A DNA stretch of 57,029 nucleotides from Alteromonadaceae bacterium (GCA_013216015.1 JABSOI010000028.1:16567-73595), one strand, 5' to 3'; shown: positions 35,816 to 45,352, numbered from the stretch's first letter. A program made the numbers and translations. Notes: a model not told the origin generated them from the letters alone.

Positions 35816-36589
35816 TTATTGATGTAATGCTTCCTGCAAAAAAGATTCCAAGACTTCTTTAAGTCTGGATTTAATGGTCAGATCTACATTCGAGATGCTA
35901 TTTTCAATTTGGCAACTGCCTGGTTGAACTTGAGGAGCGGCTAACAATCGCCAGCCCTGTTCTTGAATATGTTCACTACCGAATTGTTTTTCCACAAGCC
36001 TGATATCTTCAGGATTAAGCAAGATTTGCGTTTGTAATTCCTGACTAGGCAAAGCTTTTATACCAGCAGTGATCGCTGCTATTAAAATATCAGGATTAGT
36101 TTTGGCTTCCTGTAAAGTGACAGCTTCAGTTAATTGCACAACCAAGTGCAATAATTGTTCTTCAACATTTTTTTCAATATTTGCCATTGGCTGATGAAGT
36201 TGAGTAATTAAAGATTGCCAATCGTCTGACAATTTATCTATAGACTCCTTACCTTCTTCAAGCCCGTTGGCAATTCCTTCTTCATGGCCCAATTTAAGAC
36301 CTTCTTCATGACCCGAGGCTTTTCCTTCTTCGTATCCTTTACTGTAGCCCTCTTCTTTCCCTTGATTAAAACCTTCATCAAACGCAGCTTGACGAATTTC
36401 ATCAATTTCTTCTACGGTTAAAGGTGCTGGAGCCTTAATTTCTGTTTCTTCAGGCGGCTCATATTTCCAATTACTTTTGTGACCAAAAGCATTAGTTTTA
36501 CCGCTGTCAGATACTTGATCAGGCTCAACTTGGGGTAAGGACCAAACATTATGTTCTGATTTATCTTCAGGCTTTATTACTTTACCCAT
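35816..36589 (-). CDS. fliH: Flagellar assembly protein FliH
   Basis: 257 residues. The N-terminus is Pro/Glu-rich. The middle is a run of GxxxG-type repeats (residues about 73-115: [28 protein letters not shown]), a hallmark of FliH. The C-terminal domain has [14 protein letters not shown]. FliH dimers regulate FliI and link it to FliN. Confidence 0.94.
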   Translation of the reverse strand: MGKVIKPEDKSEHNVWSLPQVEPDQVSDSGKTNAFGHKSNWKYEPPEETEIKAPAPLTVEEIDEIRQAAFDEGFNQGKEEGYSKGYEEGKASGHEEGLKLGHEEGIANGLEEGKESIDKLSDDWQSLITQLHQPMANIEKNVEEQLLHLVVQLTEAVTLQEAKTNPDILIAAITAGIKALPSQELQTQILLNPEDIRLVEKQFGSEHIQEQGWRLLAAPQVQPGSCQIENSISNVDLTIKSRLKEVLESFLQEALHQ

Positions 36590-36642
36590 ACTGAACCCTT
36601 AAGCTTTCGGCACTTATTGCCTTAATCAGTAAACTGGAAATT

Positions 36643-37692
36643 CTATAAGAATTCATCACCACCACCTGCACCACCAAGCATAATTTCACCAGCATCAGAC
36701 AATCGACGGGCAACCGATAATATTTCTTTTTGGGCCGCTTCAACTTCACTGATCCGCACAGGTCCCATAGCTTCTAAATCATCAACCATCATTTCTGCTG
36801 CACGCTTAGACATATTATTAAGTATTTTTTCTTTAAGTACTTCATCAGCACCTTTAATTGCTTTCATCAATGCATCTTGCTGTACATCTCTAAGTATGGC
36901 CTGCATTCCACGATCATCAACATCAGCCAGGTTTTCAAAGACAAACATCAAGTCTTGTATTTGTTGACTCATTTCTTCGTCGTGCTCACGGATAGAATCC
37001 ATCAAGACCCCTTCAACATTCGTTTCAAGGAAGTTCATAATATCAGCAGCAGCTTTTAAACCACCCATCTTGGCTGCTTGTGCACCCGCCTGGCCAGCAA
37101 ATTGTTTCTCCATAATTTCGTTTAATTCTTGTAACGCTGCTGGTTGAACTTCTTCTAAATTAGCAATACGCATCATTAGATCTAAACGGACTTTTTCAGT
37201 AAATTGGCTCATAATTTCTGCAGATTGAAAAGGCTCAAGATAAGACAAAACAATAGTTTGAATTTGTGGATGCTCGTTTTGGATAATATTGGCCACTTGC
37301 TTAGAATCCATCCATTTTAATGAGTCTAAACCTTTGGCACCGCTGCCCATAACAATTTGGTCAATTAAGTTACCAGCCTTATCTTCACCTAAAGCAGCCG
37401 TCAATGCTTTACGTACAAATTCTTCACTTTGGAAACCTATGGTACTGAAATTTTGAATTTCATTGATAAATAATTTATGTACCGCAGTAATTTTTTCCTG
37501 GGTAAAGTCTTCCATAGCGGCCATGACCATACCTACCTGTTGCACTTGCTTTGGCTCAAGATGTTTTAATATTTGCGCAGCGTCTTCTTCAGACAAACTT
37601 AACAATAAGATTGCGGCTTTTTCAGCGCCATCCAGTTTATCAACATCAAACCCAGCTGGTGCGGGGGCTAATTCTTGGTTTTCATCACTCAT
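36643..37692 (-). CDS. fliG: Flagellar motor switch protein FliG
   Basis: 349 residues with N-terminal, middle and C-terminal armadillo-like domains. Recognisable are KAAILLLSLSEEDAAQILKHLEP, EHPQIQTIVLSYL, and the torque helix region MSKRAAEMMVDDLEAMGPVRISEVEAAQKEI. FliG transmits stator force to the MS ring. Overlaps the fliF end by 8 bp. Confidence 0.96.
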   Translation of the reverse strand: MSDENQELAPAPAGFDVDKLDGAEKAAILLLSLSEEDAAQILKHLEPKQVQQVGMVMAAMEDFTQEKITAVHKLFINEIQNFSTIGFQSEEFVRKALTAALGEDKAGNLIDQIVMGSGAKGLDSLKWMDSKQVANIIQNEHPQIQTIVLSYLEPFQSAEIMSQFTEKVRLDLMMRIANLEEVQPAALQELNEIMEKQFAGQAGAQAAKMGGLKAAADIMNFLETNVEGVLMDSIREHDEEMSQQIQDLMFVFENLADVDDRGMQAILRDVQQDALMKAIKGADEVLKEKILNNMSKRAAEMMVDDLEAMGPVRISEVEAAQKEILSVARRLSDAGEIMLGGAGGGDEFL

Positions 37693-39400
37693 CTTCTACC
37701 AACCAACTTTTCACAACTTGTGAGGACAATTCAGGTTCATTTGCAACAAGTGCACGAACCGCTTTAAGGATATCTTCGTCACGATGCAAATCAGGCAACT
37801 GCAAACTACCATCAGAAGCAAAACCAACAGCACCGGCGTCAAAGTCTGATGTTAACATATCCATAGTTTCATCACCTAAATCAATATGAGAATCCAGTGA
37901 CTTCTCACCGTAATCATTTGGCGTTTGATCAGGATATATCAATCGTTTCAACATTGGACGAACAACAGCAAGAATCAACACAATTATCACTAGAGCGCCC
38001 ATTCCCAACTTAAACATTTTCAGAAACCATGGTTGTTGATAAATAGGCACTTCAATTGGGACTTCGACCAAAGCGCGAGAAAAAGGTATGGTGATCACCT
38101 CTAAAATATCACCACGTTGTAAGTCAAAACCCATACTACCTTGCAATAAGCGACGAATATTTGCTAATTCGGTGACAGAACGAGGAATTTGTGAGGTAGC
38201 CCCCTGAGCATCTGTTGATGATAAATAATCTAACGCTACTGAAACACTAATTCTGCGAATAACCCCGGTTTGCTGTTTAACATGACTAATTGATTCATCT
38301 AATTCATAGTTTTTTGTTGATTCTAAATGTTTTCTACCCGGCGATGTTTTATTTTGATTTGCAGCAACAGCATTTTCCGGAATATTTGCATCTAAAGGCG
38401 GTTGATTACTTAATGCTCCGGCAATACCGCCTAGAAATCCACCAATAGTATTGTCTTCCACTTTCATTTCACTGCGTAACGCAGGTAAATCTGAATTATA
38501 TTTTCGTGATGTTTCTTCAATATTTGTGAAATCCATAAGAACACTTACTTGGGCAGTATAATTACCTAAGCCAACCACAGGGATCAAAATGGAATCAATT
38601 TTTCCCATATGTTCTTGTTCACGTTTTTGCTCAATTTCAAACTCTTTACGAGAACGGGATGAAAATGAACTTTGTGAACCTGAATTGAGTAACCGACCAT
38701 TTTGATCAGTTACTGTAACTCTATTTGGATCTAAGCTATGCACTGCAGAGGCAACAATATCAACAACCGCATCAACTTCTTCTTCAGACAATAATCGACC
38801 TCTTTTTAAAACAAGGACAACCGTTGCAGAAGGATTTTTAGCTTTTCTTGCAAAAACATTATCACGAGGGATTGCAAGCAGAACATTTGCCTTAGTTATT
38901 GATTGTAATTGTTCAATAGTTCGGGCCAACTGCTGCTCTCTACCATATTTTAAACGCTCTGTTTCTAAACGTTGACTAACACCAAACCCCATGTCTTGCA
39001 TCAGAATATTCTCACCGTCTGATGGTTCCTGGCTCAGACCTTCACGGGCTATCAACATTTTAATGTTTTGATATTCATCGACGGGTACTGAAATAACATT
39101 ATTTGCTTGCTTAAAATCGACATACTGTTCGTCAAGAAAATCCATGGTTTTGATCAGTTGACCTGTGGGTAATTTAGCTAAAGCCCTATATTCTGTTTGA
39201 TTAGCCCACAGAATAACAGATACAGCGATAGCCAGAGAAATCGTCAATGCCAAAATCAATGTCAATTTACGCAACACATCCGTATCGCCTAATGCAGCTG
39301 CAAAGCCTGATTTTTGCTCGGAAATATTGTCATTATCCGTTGCCACTAGATCACTTCCATCTGATAACGCCATGCCTGTTGAATTTGTTGTATCAGCCAC
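37685..39400 (-). CDS. fliF: Flagellar MS-ring protein FliF
   Basis: 571 residues. Two transmembrane helices (about residues 46-67 and 455-475) bracket a large periplasmic part with the ring-building motifs LARTIEQLQSITKANVLLAIP and a C-terminal cytoplasmic FliG-binding end (VRALVANEPELSSQVVKSWL). FliF nucleates the basal body. The sequence and length are typical. Confidence 0.96.
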   Translation of the reverse strand: MADTTNSTGMALSDGSDLVATDNDNISEQKSGFAAALGDTDVLRKLTLILALTISLAIAVSVILWANQTEYRALAKLPTGQLIKTMDFLDEQYVDFKQANNVISVPVDEYQNIKMLIAREGLSQEPSDGENILMQDMGFGVSQRLETERLKYGREQQLARTIEQLQSITKANVLLAIPRDNVFARKAKNPSATVVLVLKRGRLLSEEEVDAVVDIVASAVHSLDPNRVTVTDQNGRLLNSGSQSSFSSRSRKEFEIEQKREQEHMGKIDSILIPVVGLGNYTAQVSVLMDFTNIEETSRKYNSDLPALRSEMKVEDNTIGGFLGGIAGALSNQPPLDANIPENAVAANQNKTSPGRKHLESTKNYELDESISHVKQQTGVIRRISVSVALDYLSSTDAQGATSQIPRSVTELANIRRLLQGSMGFDLQRGDILEVITIPFSRALVEVPIEVPIYQQPWFLKMFKLGMGALVIIVLILAVVRPMLKRLIYPDQTPNDYGEKSLDSHIDLGDETMDMLTSDFDAGAVGFASDGSLQLPDLHRDEDILKAVRALVANEPELSSQVVKSWLVEDE

Positions 39401-39487
39401 TGAATTACTCCACTACTTTTTATTCGATAAATGTTTTACTTAAATGTTTACCTAAATTTTTTACTACCGAAATGCGAATCAAGTTTA

Positions 39488-39817
39488 TTAAACTGGCATA
39501 TTCATTATCTCTTTATACGCTTCAACAAATTTATTTCGTACCTGAACCGTTGCATCAAACGCTATCCCTGCTTTGGCTGTTGCGATCATAGTTTCTGCCA
39601 GCGTGACACTGCGGTCACCCAGTTCAAAGGCCGTTTTTTTAGCCCCTGCATCAAGCTGTATTTCATTGACCTTATTGACCGCATCTTTAAGCAAAGAGCC
39701 GAAATCACTGGATGAACTACTGACTGTATTTATTGCAGGGGATATTTGTCGACTGCCAGTCGCTTCCAGAGACATACTCTGCATTTGTGCGAACAAAGAA
39801 TTTGCCTTGATATCCAT
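39488..39817 (-). CDS. fliE: Flagellar hook-basal body protein FliE
   Basis: 109 residues, helical. The conserved end KTAFELGDRSVTLAETMIAT and AVQVRNKFVEAYKEIMNMPV mark the family. FliE joins the MS ring to the rod. First gene of the fliE-to-flh run, with a strong sigma-54 site 50 bp upstream. Confidence 0.95.
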   Translation of the reverse strand: MDIKANSLFAQMQSMSLEATGSRQISPAINTVSSSSSDFGSLLKDAVNKVNEIQLDAGAKKTAFELGDRSVTLAETMIATAKAGIAFDATVQVRNKFVEAYKEIMNMPV

Positions 39818-39867
39818 AATTTAGCCTCTTATGTCAATTTATTGCCAACGAACAATATATCTTGAAT

Positions 39868-39886
39868 AAAGCAAGCATGATGCCAA
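39868..39886 (-). promoter_or_regulatory. Sigma-54 promoter of the fliE operon
   Basis: The minus strand reads TTGGCATCATGCTTGCTTT, a near-perfect TTGGCAY-N5-TTGC with GG-N10-GC spacing. Predicted start is near 39859, about 42 nt before the fliE ATG. Expected activator is FlrC, encoded just upstream. Confidence 0.88.
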
Positions 39887-40029
39887 AGTAGAGTGGCTGT
39901 AGGGTAAGGGCTGTGGGATGGATTAATCAGAAGGATATTTATGAATAAATATAGTCAAATACTGGCGATCTTAAATTGTTTTGTTGTTTGCTAGTTTTTT
40001 AGTTTGTGAAATAACAGGTGCGTTTTATT

Positions 40030-40057
40030 GATGGGTTACGCCTTCGGTTAACCCATC
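40030..40057. repeat. Palindromic GATGGGTTA dispersed repeat
   Basis: GATGGGTTACG, CCTTC loop, GGTTAACCCATC. It lies 64 bp after the flrC stop and may double as a weak terminator, since AATAAAA follows on the minus strand. The rest of the 39818-40121 gap holds the fliE promoter and no supported gene. Confidence 0.8.
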
Positions 40058-40121
40058 CTACAAAAAATCTGTTTTTACATGCAGTTAGCTATCAATATTA
40101 AATGCTCTTGAGCAAAATGAA

Positions 40122-41465
40122 TCAAGTTGGGATTGAAATGCCACTATCACGCATTCTTGCGATTTTATATCGTAAAGTGCGGGGACTAATACCCAGACGT
40201 TCAGAAACAGCTTTTCTACTACCCTTGCATGCATTTAGCGTATCTAAAATGATCTGATGCTCTTGTAATTTTAATTCATTACCGAGTTTTTCATCAACTT
40301 GAGGTGCTTCATCTTCTAATTCAGCGACAGATACTGTTTCAAAATTTTCAATCAATAAATCACTGGCATCAATAATATTATCACTGTTGAGGATCAAAGC
40401 CCGTTGAATAACATTGTCTAATTCCCTAACATTTCCCGGCCAATCATATGTGATTAATTTACTGCGGGCAGCGGGGGTTAATTCGGGGATCATATCGGCA
40501 TTTTTTTGACAGATACGCTCAATAAGATGTTTGCTTAAAGGTAAAATATCATCTCTACGCTCGGCTAAAGAAAGCCAGGTTAATGGAAAAACATTGAGTC
40601 TGTAATAAAGATCTTCTCGAAATTCACCGTCAGACACAGCCTTTTTCAATTCCCTGTTGCTGGTGGCAATTACTCTGACATCTAACTTGATCATTTTTCG
40701 TCCACCTAAACGCTCTACTTCTCTTTCTTGTAGAACTCGCAGAATTTTAGCCTGCAAACTTAAATCCATTTCAGTAATTTCATCTAATAAAATGGTTCCA
40801 CCTTGAGCTTGCTCAAATTTACCGGGGCATGCTTGAATTGCACCAGTAAAAGCACCTTTTTCATATCCGAACAATGTTGCTTCAAGCATATTTTCAGGGA
40901 TCGCAGCACAATTTATCGCAACAAAAGGTTTTTTTGCACGGGGGGAATTATAATGAACATATTGTGCCAGCACCTCTTTTCCTGAACCACTTGGACCAAG
41001 TACCATCACAGAAGCATCTGTAGAAGCTACTTTTTTAGCTAAAGCCAATAATTCAATACTTTTCACATCGGCAACAATTGGGGTTTGTTTATCTGTAATT
41101 TCCAATGGAATATACTGACTCACCATATTCAGCAACACTTGGGGTGCAAAAGGTTTCGCCATGTAATTACAAGCTCCATTCCTCATCGCTGTTACAGCAT
41201 CATCTATAGTACCGTATGCAGTCATAATAAGTACGGGCAGATTTGTATTAAAGTTTTTAATACTTTTTAATAACGTAAGACCTGACATTCCGCCCATTTG
41301 CACATCACTGACGACCAGATCAATTTTTTTGTTCTTCAGTAACAACAAGGCCGCTTCACCAGAGTCAGCTTCACAACATTGGTATCCGGCTAACAATAAA
41401 GTATCGACTAATGCTTCTCGTAAACCTGCATCATCTTCAACCACTAATATTTTACTTGTGCTCAT
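40122..41465 (-). CDS. flrC: Sigma-54-dependent response regulator FlrC (FleR)
   Basis: 447 residues from the ATG at 41465 (AGAGGA 8 nt upstream); a longer frame from 41501 adds an unlikely His-rich leader. Receiver domain with VVEDDAGL and phosphoacceptor Asp in VVSDVQMGG. The AAA+ domain has GPSGSGKEVLAQYVH, GYEKGAFTGAIQAC (GAFTGA sigma-54 contact) and GTILLDEI. A C-terminal Fis-type helix-turn-helix follows (NACKGSRKAVSERLGISPRTLRYKI). Phosphorylated by FlrB, it activates the sigma-54 class III flagellar genes such as fliE. Overlaps flrB by 14 bp. Confidence 0.95.
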   Translation of the reverse strand: MSTSKILVVEDDAGLREALVDTLLLAGYQCCEADSGEAALLLLKNKKIDLVVSDVQMGGMSGLTLLKSIKNFNTNLPVLIMTAYGTIDDAVTAMRNGACNYMAKPFAPQVLLNMVSQYIPLEITDKQTPIVADVKSIELLALAKKVASTDASVMVLGPSGSGKEVLAQYVHYNSPRAKKPFVAINCAAIPENMLEATLFGYEKGAFTGAIQACPGKFEQAQGGTILLDEITEMDLSLQAKILRVLQEREVERLGGRKMIKLDVRVIATSNRELKKAVSDGEFREDLYYRLNVFPLTWLSLAERRDDILPLSKHLIERICQKNADMIPELTPAARSKLITYDWPGNVRELDNVIQRALILNSDNIIDASDLLIENFETVSVAELEDEAPQVDEKLGNELKLQEHQIILDTLNACKGSRKAVSERLGISPRTLRYKIARMRDSGISIPT

Positions 41466-42666
41466 AATGTGTCCTCTGTGATGATGATTTAAATTCTTCA
41501 ACTAATGGATCATCAGTCTGTTTGTCCAGGTTCATTGAATTTAACAAAGGTAATTTAATACAAAAGTGTGCAGCCTCACCCGGTTTACTTAATAGGCGAA
41601 CATCACCTTGATGAGCATTAGCCACCGATTTTACTACGGCTAATCCTAAACCCGTACCTTGTACTCTTGAAGTGTAAAAAGGCTCAAAAATTTTATCCTT
41701 CAATTCCCGGCTAATACCCTGACCATTATCTTTCACATGAATCATAACCTCATCAGCTTGGCATTTTACTACAATACTAATTTCAGCATCTTGTTTGATT
41801 ACTTGTAAACTATTGTGAATAAGATTTTGAATTGCCCCGGTTAGCGCAGTTTTATTTCCCAGTATCTGGCAACCATTTTTACAAGGGCTAAACGAAATAT
41901 TTCCGTTCGTTTGTTTTGCTATTGCTTCCATACTTTGTACAGTATCCGCAATGAGTTCGTTAACACTTAAAGGTTCAACCACCTGCTGCTTGCCGCTTTT
42001 GGCAAATAACAACATATCATTTACTTGTTGCTCTAAATCTTTTAAACGGGACATTAACTTCTGCTGAAAACTTCCACTGTCTTTTGTAGACAATTTTTTA
42101 TTCGCTAAATTTGCTCCGTACAACATAGCAGCAGATAAAGGAGTTCTAATTTGATGTGCGAGCGTTGACACCATTCGACCTAAAGAAGAAAGGCGTTGCA
42201 GTTGACTTAGTTTGTCTTGCATCAATCGGGTTTCTGTTAAATCAGTGATCATGATTAACTGACCGGGTTGATTTCCCAAAGCAGTAATTTCCAGTTTAAC
42301 CCGTCGACCGTCTTTTAAAGAAACCTCATGCCAATCATCGGCACGTGGCTTAAATGAACGTCGGATAACATTAAACCAAGCTTGACCAAGAATAGGTTCA
42401 TCAAGTAAAGAGCAGGCAACTTTATTCACTTTTACCACAATTCCGTTACCGTCAAGCATCACCATACCAGTAGGCATAGAATCAATCACTTGATCTAATT
42501 GTGTGTGTTTTTGCCGTAATAAAGCTAATTCACCTACAAAAGCTTCTGACTCCAAGCTGGTATCATGGCCTGTAAATGTTTGGTTTTGCTCAAAAACAAC
42601 ACTAGATAAGTTAGCTAACGGTTTCGTCGCTGAAAGTTGTTCGGTGTTAGAAAATGCAAACGCCAT
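41452..42666 (-). CDS. flrB: Flagellar sensor histidine kinase FlrB (FleS)
   Basis: 404 residues, no transmembrane segment. A PAS domain (about 65-165, DSMPTGMVMLDGNGIVVKVN) precedes HisKA with phospho-His in MVSTLAHQIRTPLSAAMLYG. HATPase has N-box GAIQNLIHNSLQ, G1 VKDNGQGIS and G2 GTGLGLAVVKSV. A cytoplasmic kinase that phosphorylates FlrC after MS-ring/export assembly. A sigma-54 promoter stands directly upstream, and the flrB-flrA gap carries unusual repeats. Confidence 0.95.
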   Translation of the reverse strand: MAFAFSNTEQLSATKPLANLSSVVFEQNQTFTGHDTSLESEAFVGELALLRQKHTQLDQVIDSMPTGMVMLDGNGIVVKVNKVACSLLDEPILGQAWFNVIRRSFKPRADDWHEVSLKDGRRVKLEITALGNQPGQLIMITDLTETRLMQDKLSQLQRLSSLGRMVSTLAHQIRTPLSAAMLYGANLANKKLSTKDSGSFQQKLMSRLKDLEQQVNDMLLFAKSGKQQVVEPLSVNELIADTVQSMEAIAKQTNGNISFSPCKNGCQILGNKTALTGAIQNLIHNSLQVIKQDAEISIVVKCQADEVMIHVKDNGQGISRELKDKIFEPFYTSRVQGTGLGLAVVKSVANAHQGDVRLLSKPGEAAHFCIKLPLLNSMNLDKQTDDPLVEEFKSSSQRTHYEHK

Positions 42667-42700
42667 AATACTTTACTCGATTATTAATACTATTCAAGAT

Positions 42701-42719
42701 AAAGCATTAAATATGCCAA
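42701..42719 (-). promoter_or_regulatory. Sigma-54 promoter of flrBC
   Basis: The minus strand reads TTGGCATATTTAATGCTTT: TTGGCA is a perfect -24 element and GG-N10-GC spacing is met. Predicted start is near 42692, 26 nt before the flrB ATG. FlrA, the neighbouring gene product, is the expected activator. Confidence 0.82.
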
Positions 42720-42780
42720 CAGATAAAGGTATATTTTTCATTTGGATAGAGAGGAATTCACTACGTCAAAAATTTGTCTT

Positions 42781-42828
42781 TTTTTTGTTTTTGTTTTTGT
42801 TTTTGTTTTTGTTTTTGTTTTTGTTTTT
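42781..42828. repeat. TTTTTG hexanucleotide microsatellite upstream of flrBC
   Basis: Seven G residues are spaced exactly 6 bp apart (42787-42823) in an otherwise all-T tract, giving about eight TTTTTG-type units. The tract lies 64-111 bp upstream of the -24 element of flrBC, where FlrA enhancer binding would be expected. Hexamer length changes by slippage would shift spacing by 6 bp, about half a helical turn. Confidence 0.92.
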
Positions 42829-42952
42829 CTAGGAAAGACTAAACTGAAGTTGATGAGTTCTTTTGATAAATTATTACAATTTCTCGTTACTTTTTTGTGC
42901 TGGTTTATTTAATGCTATTGGCTATGTCCCGGTTAAATGTTGCTATAAAGTT

Positions 42953-42984
42953 GTAGGATGGGTTAGCCACCGGCGTAACCCATC
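42953..42984 (+). repeat. Palindromic repeat, first of four between flrA and flrB
   Basis: GTAGGATGGGTTAGCC, loop, GGCGTAACCCATC. The GTAGG head gives it an orientation; this copy points right. Spaced about 80 bp from the next copy, which is inverted. The 42667-43279 gap holds only repeats and the flrBC promoter. Confidence 0.88.
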
Positions 42985-43033
42985 ATTTTGTAGAACGCAA
43001 CTATCTAATAGTATGAATGAAAGCTGTTGTTTT

Positions 43034-43065
43034 GATGGGTTACGCCTTCGGCTAACCCATCCTAC
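43034..43065 (-). repeat. Palindromic repeat, second of four (inverted)
   Basis: GATGGGTTACGCC, TTC loop, GGCTAACCCATCCTAC. It is the mirror of the copy at 42953, with the CCTAC tail on the right. Confidence 0.88.
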
Positions 43066-43132
43066 GCGTTGAAATCTTGAGGCGACAGATAAATAAATAG
43101 AAAACAACTGGTTAAGTGTGTCTGTAATAGTT

Positions 43133-43164
43133 GTAGGATGGGTTAACCAACGGCGTAACCCATC
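43133..43164 (+). repeat. Palindromic repeat, third of four
   Basis: GTAGGATGGGTTAACC, loop, GGCGTAACCCATC, same orientation as the copy at 42953. Confidence 0.88.
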
Positions 43165-43212
43165 ATATTTGGTAAGCACTCAGCCGTTAACCACCTGATA
43201 AATCTTTGTTAT

Positions 43213-43241
43213 GATGGGTTAAGCCTTCGCCTAGCCCATCC
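43213..43241 (-). repeat. Palindromic repeat, fourth of four (inverted)
   Basis: GATGGGTTAAGCC, TTCGC loop, CTAGCCCATCC. The most diverged of the four, ending 39 bp after the flrA stop. Confidence 0.82.
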
Positions 43242-43279
43242 TGCCATTTAAAGCCTGAGCATAAAAACAATCGTAAAAC

Positions 43280-44770
43280 TTAAGCATTATCTTTTTGAAG
43301 ATCATACTTACGCATTTTCTCTACTAAAGTGGTACGACGCATACCCAAGGTTTCCGCTGCCCTGGCAACAACCCATGCATGTTTAGTGAGTGCTTGCTTA
43401 ATTAATGATATTTCAAGTTCTGCTAAATATTCTTTTAAGTTCAACCCTTCACTTGGTAAATGACCATAATTTATTGACCCTTGCGTTTCATTAAATTCAT
43501 TACTTACCAACGAATCTACATCATCAGTTTCATCGTCGTCGTCATAGTCAAAACCAGAAAACAATTCATTAATGGCATCTCGTTCGAGTAATTCTTCAGG
43601 ATATTCAGGCTGATAATTTTCAACGTCTATATGCTGATATTTTTTTGGCAACTCTGCTACGTCTACTACCTGTTCCGCATACATAATAATCATGCGTTCA
43701 ATTAAATTAGACAATTCTCTAACATTTCCAGGCCAGGAATGTTCCATTAAAGATTCAATGGCTTTTTCAGTAAAACGAACACTCTGCCCCTGAACACTTT
43801 CAAAACGTGACAATAACTCTTTTAATAATAATGGCAAATCATCTTTGCGTTCACGTAAAGCGGGTGTTTCAATGGGAAAAACATTTAAGCGATAATAAAG
43901 ATCTTCCCTGAATTCATTGGTCTTGATCATTTCTTCTAAATTTTGGTGAGTGGCGGCAATAATACGAACATTCGCTTTTATACTCTTTACTCCACCGATA
44001 CGTTCAAAGGTACGCTCTTGCAGAACACGTAACAATTTTACTTGCATGGGTTGCGGCATATCACCAATTTCATCTAAAAATAGTGTTCCGCCCTCAGCCA
44101 ATTCAAAACGTCCTTTTCTAGTTGAAATTGCACCGGTAAAAGAGCCTTTTTCATGACCAAATAGTTCGCTTTCAAGCAATTCAGCTGGGATTGCCCCACA
44201 ATTCAGTGGCACAAATGGTCCTTTAACACGATCAGATAAATCATGAATATTTCGGGCAACAACTTCTTTACCTGTACCTGACTCACCTAAAATCAAAACA
44301 CTGGCTTGCGTGCCAGCCACCTGCTCAATTAAAAATCGTACCTGACTCATTTTATCACTGATACCAACAAGTGATTTAAAAAGTGAATTGGAAACACTAT
44401 TTTTACGTTGCTGGGGTAAGTTATTATGATACTGATGGCTATGATGAATAAATTCAGTTAACTGTGCATAATTAAGGGGTACAGATAACTCACCAACGAC
44501 ATTTCCAAAATTTGAAACTTGTTCTAAATCTACAGTATCATGCAGAATAAAAGGACAGGCCGGATTTTGCTTTATCAATTTCAACATAGCTTCAGATAAT
44601 TGACCCGGCAAGATAACAGTCAATAGATCATTCTTATTTTGGAAATAATTGATAACATCGTCTTCACTACAAGTATTAAAATTTTCGCCAACAAAAGATA
44701 ATACGGTTTCAATTTGATGCCGACGCTGAACATCATTATCAATGACCAAAATATGTTTTTGATTTTGCAT
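43280..44770 (-). CDS. flrA: Master flagellar regulator FlrA (FleQ)
   Basis: 496 residues. The N-terminal FleQ-type domain looks like a receiver ([18 protein letters not shown]) but lacks the usual phosphoacceptor context. The AAA+ core has [28 protein letters not shown] (GSFTGA sigma-54 contact) and [13 protein letters not shown] Fis-type helix-turn-helix closes it ([23 protein letters not shown]). With sigma-54 it starts the flagellar cascade, including flrBC. FlhG and possibly c-di-GMP restrain relatives. Divergent from fliS, which is unusual for this locus. Confidence 0.95.
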   Translation of the reverse strand: MQNQKHILVIDNDVQRRHQIETVLSFVGENFNTCSEDDVINYFQNKNDLLTVILPGQLSEAMLKLIKQNPACPFILHDTVDLEQVSNFGNVVGELSVPLNYAQLTEFIHHSHQYHNNLPQQRKNSVSNSLFKSLVGISDKMSQVRFLIEQVAGTQASVLILGESGTGKEVVARNIHDLSDRVKGPFVPLNCGAIPAELLESELFGHEKGSFTGAISTRKGRFELAEGGTLFLDEIGDMPQPMQVKLLRVLQERTFERIGGVKSIKANVRIIAATHQNLEEMIKTNEFREDLYYRLNVFPIETPALRERKDDLPLLLKELLSRFESVQGQSVRFTEKAIESLMEHSWPGNVRELSNLIERMIIMYAEQVVDVAELPKKYQHIDVENYQPEYPEELLERDAINELFSGFDYDDDDETDDVDSLVSNEFNETQGSINYGHLPSEGLNLKEYLAELEISLIKQALTKHAWVVARAAETLGMRRTTLVEKMRKYDLQKDNA

Positions 44771-45352
44771 GCTTTTAGTACTTCTATAAATAACGGAATT
44801 GACCCTGTTTTCTGATTTTAACCTGTATTATTTATTTAGCAACAAAATATTGACACATTGATGCCATTTTTTTGACTTAAATCGAAAATCATAACGTTCT
44901 CGTCGTCTTTTATAGATTAATCTACTTCAATGTTCTACCCCTATAATCTGTTTATTTATTAGGCTGTAGACTACACTCTTACTGTTCGGTTAACAGTTAA
45001 AGTTAATCTCTAGTGGACAACATTACGATTGCAAATCTGTTGAAAAAAGCTGTCATGTGGGCAACGCAGCTAATGGTGATTTAAACCTTTTGAGGATGAG
45101 CAATTAATGATTACAATGGGTATAAAAGACAAATACCTGATTTTTTCACTATTCATTAACATTACTTGTAATATATTATTGCACTGATGAGCAGATTATC
45201 GGATAGTAGCAACATTATGAATGCTTTTATCACTAATTAGCAGCCGATGAGAAGCAAATAACGCAAATCCTTGGCTTATAAATTGCTATTGTATATTAAC
45301 TAGCGTTACAAAACTTAAAGCACAACACTTAGATTAATTGAGTAATAAAATT
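44771..45352. other. Divergent flrA-fliS intergenic region with possible gene remnants
   Basis: 582 bp. It must hold the flrA promoter, which I cannot place with confidence, and the fliS sigma-54 site. A 26-codon frame at 45107-45187 (GAGGATGAG before the ATG, hydrophobic MGIKDKYLIFSLFINIT) reads like the first transmembrane helix of a signalling protein. A second frame, from the ATG at 45187, continues in a different phase (MSRLSDSSNIMNAF). It may be the frameshifted start of a decayed gene. Confidence 0.4.
45271..45289 (+). promoter_or_regulatory. Sigma-54 promoter of fliS
   Basis: TTGGCTTATAAATTGCTAT: perfect TTGG, GG-N10-GC spacing and a TTGC -12 element; AC of the -24 box is replaced by TT. 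Predicted start is near 45298, about 55 nt before the fliS ATG. Confidence 0.72.

Noticed and set aside
42943-43179. Open frames across the flrA-flrB repeats (both strands)
   Set aside because: They are translations of the palindromic repeats (RRWLTHPTT-like strings), without ribosome-binding sites or domains.
42953-43241. CRISPR array
   Set aside because: The repeats are regularly spaced but alternate in orientation, are palindromic, have unequal spacers of about 50-70 bp, and occur elsewhere in the window. No cas genes are present.
45040-45100. Cyclic-di-GMP riboswitch
   Set aside because: Strings such as GGGCAACGCAGC look superficially similar, but the conserved GEMM core (GGACGCAAAGCC type) and receptor helix are absent.
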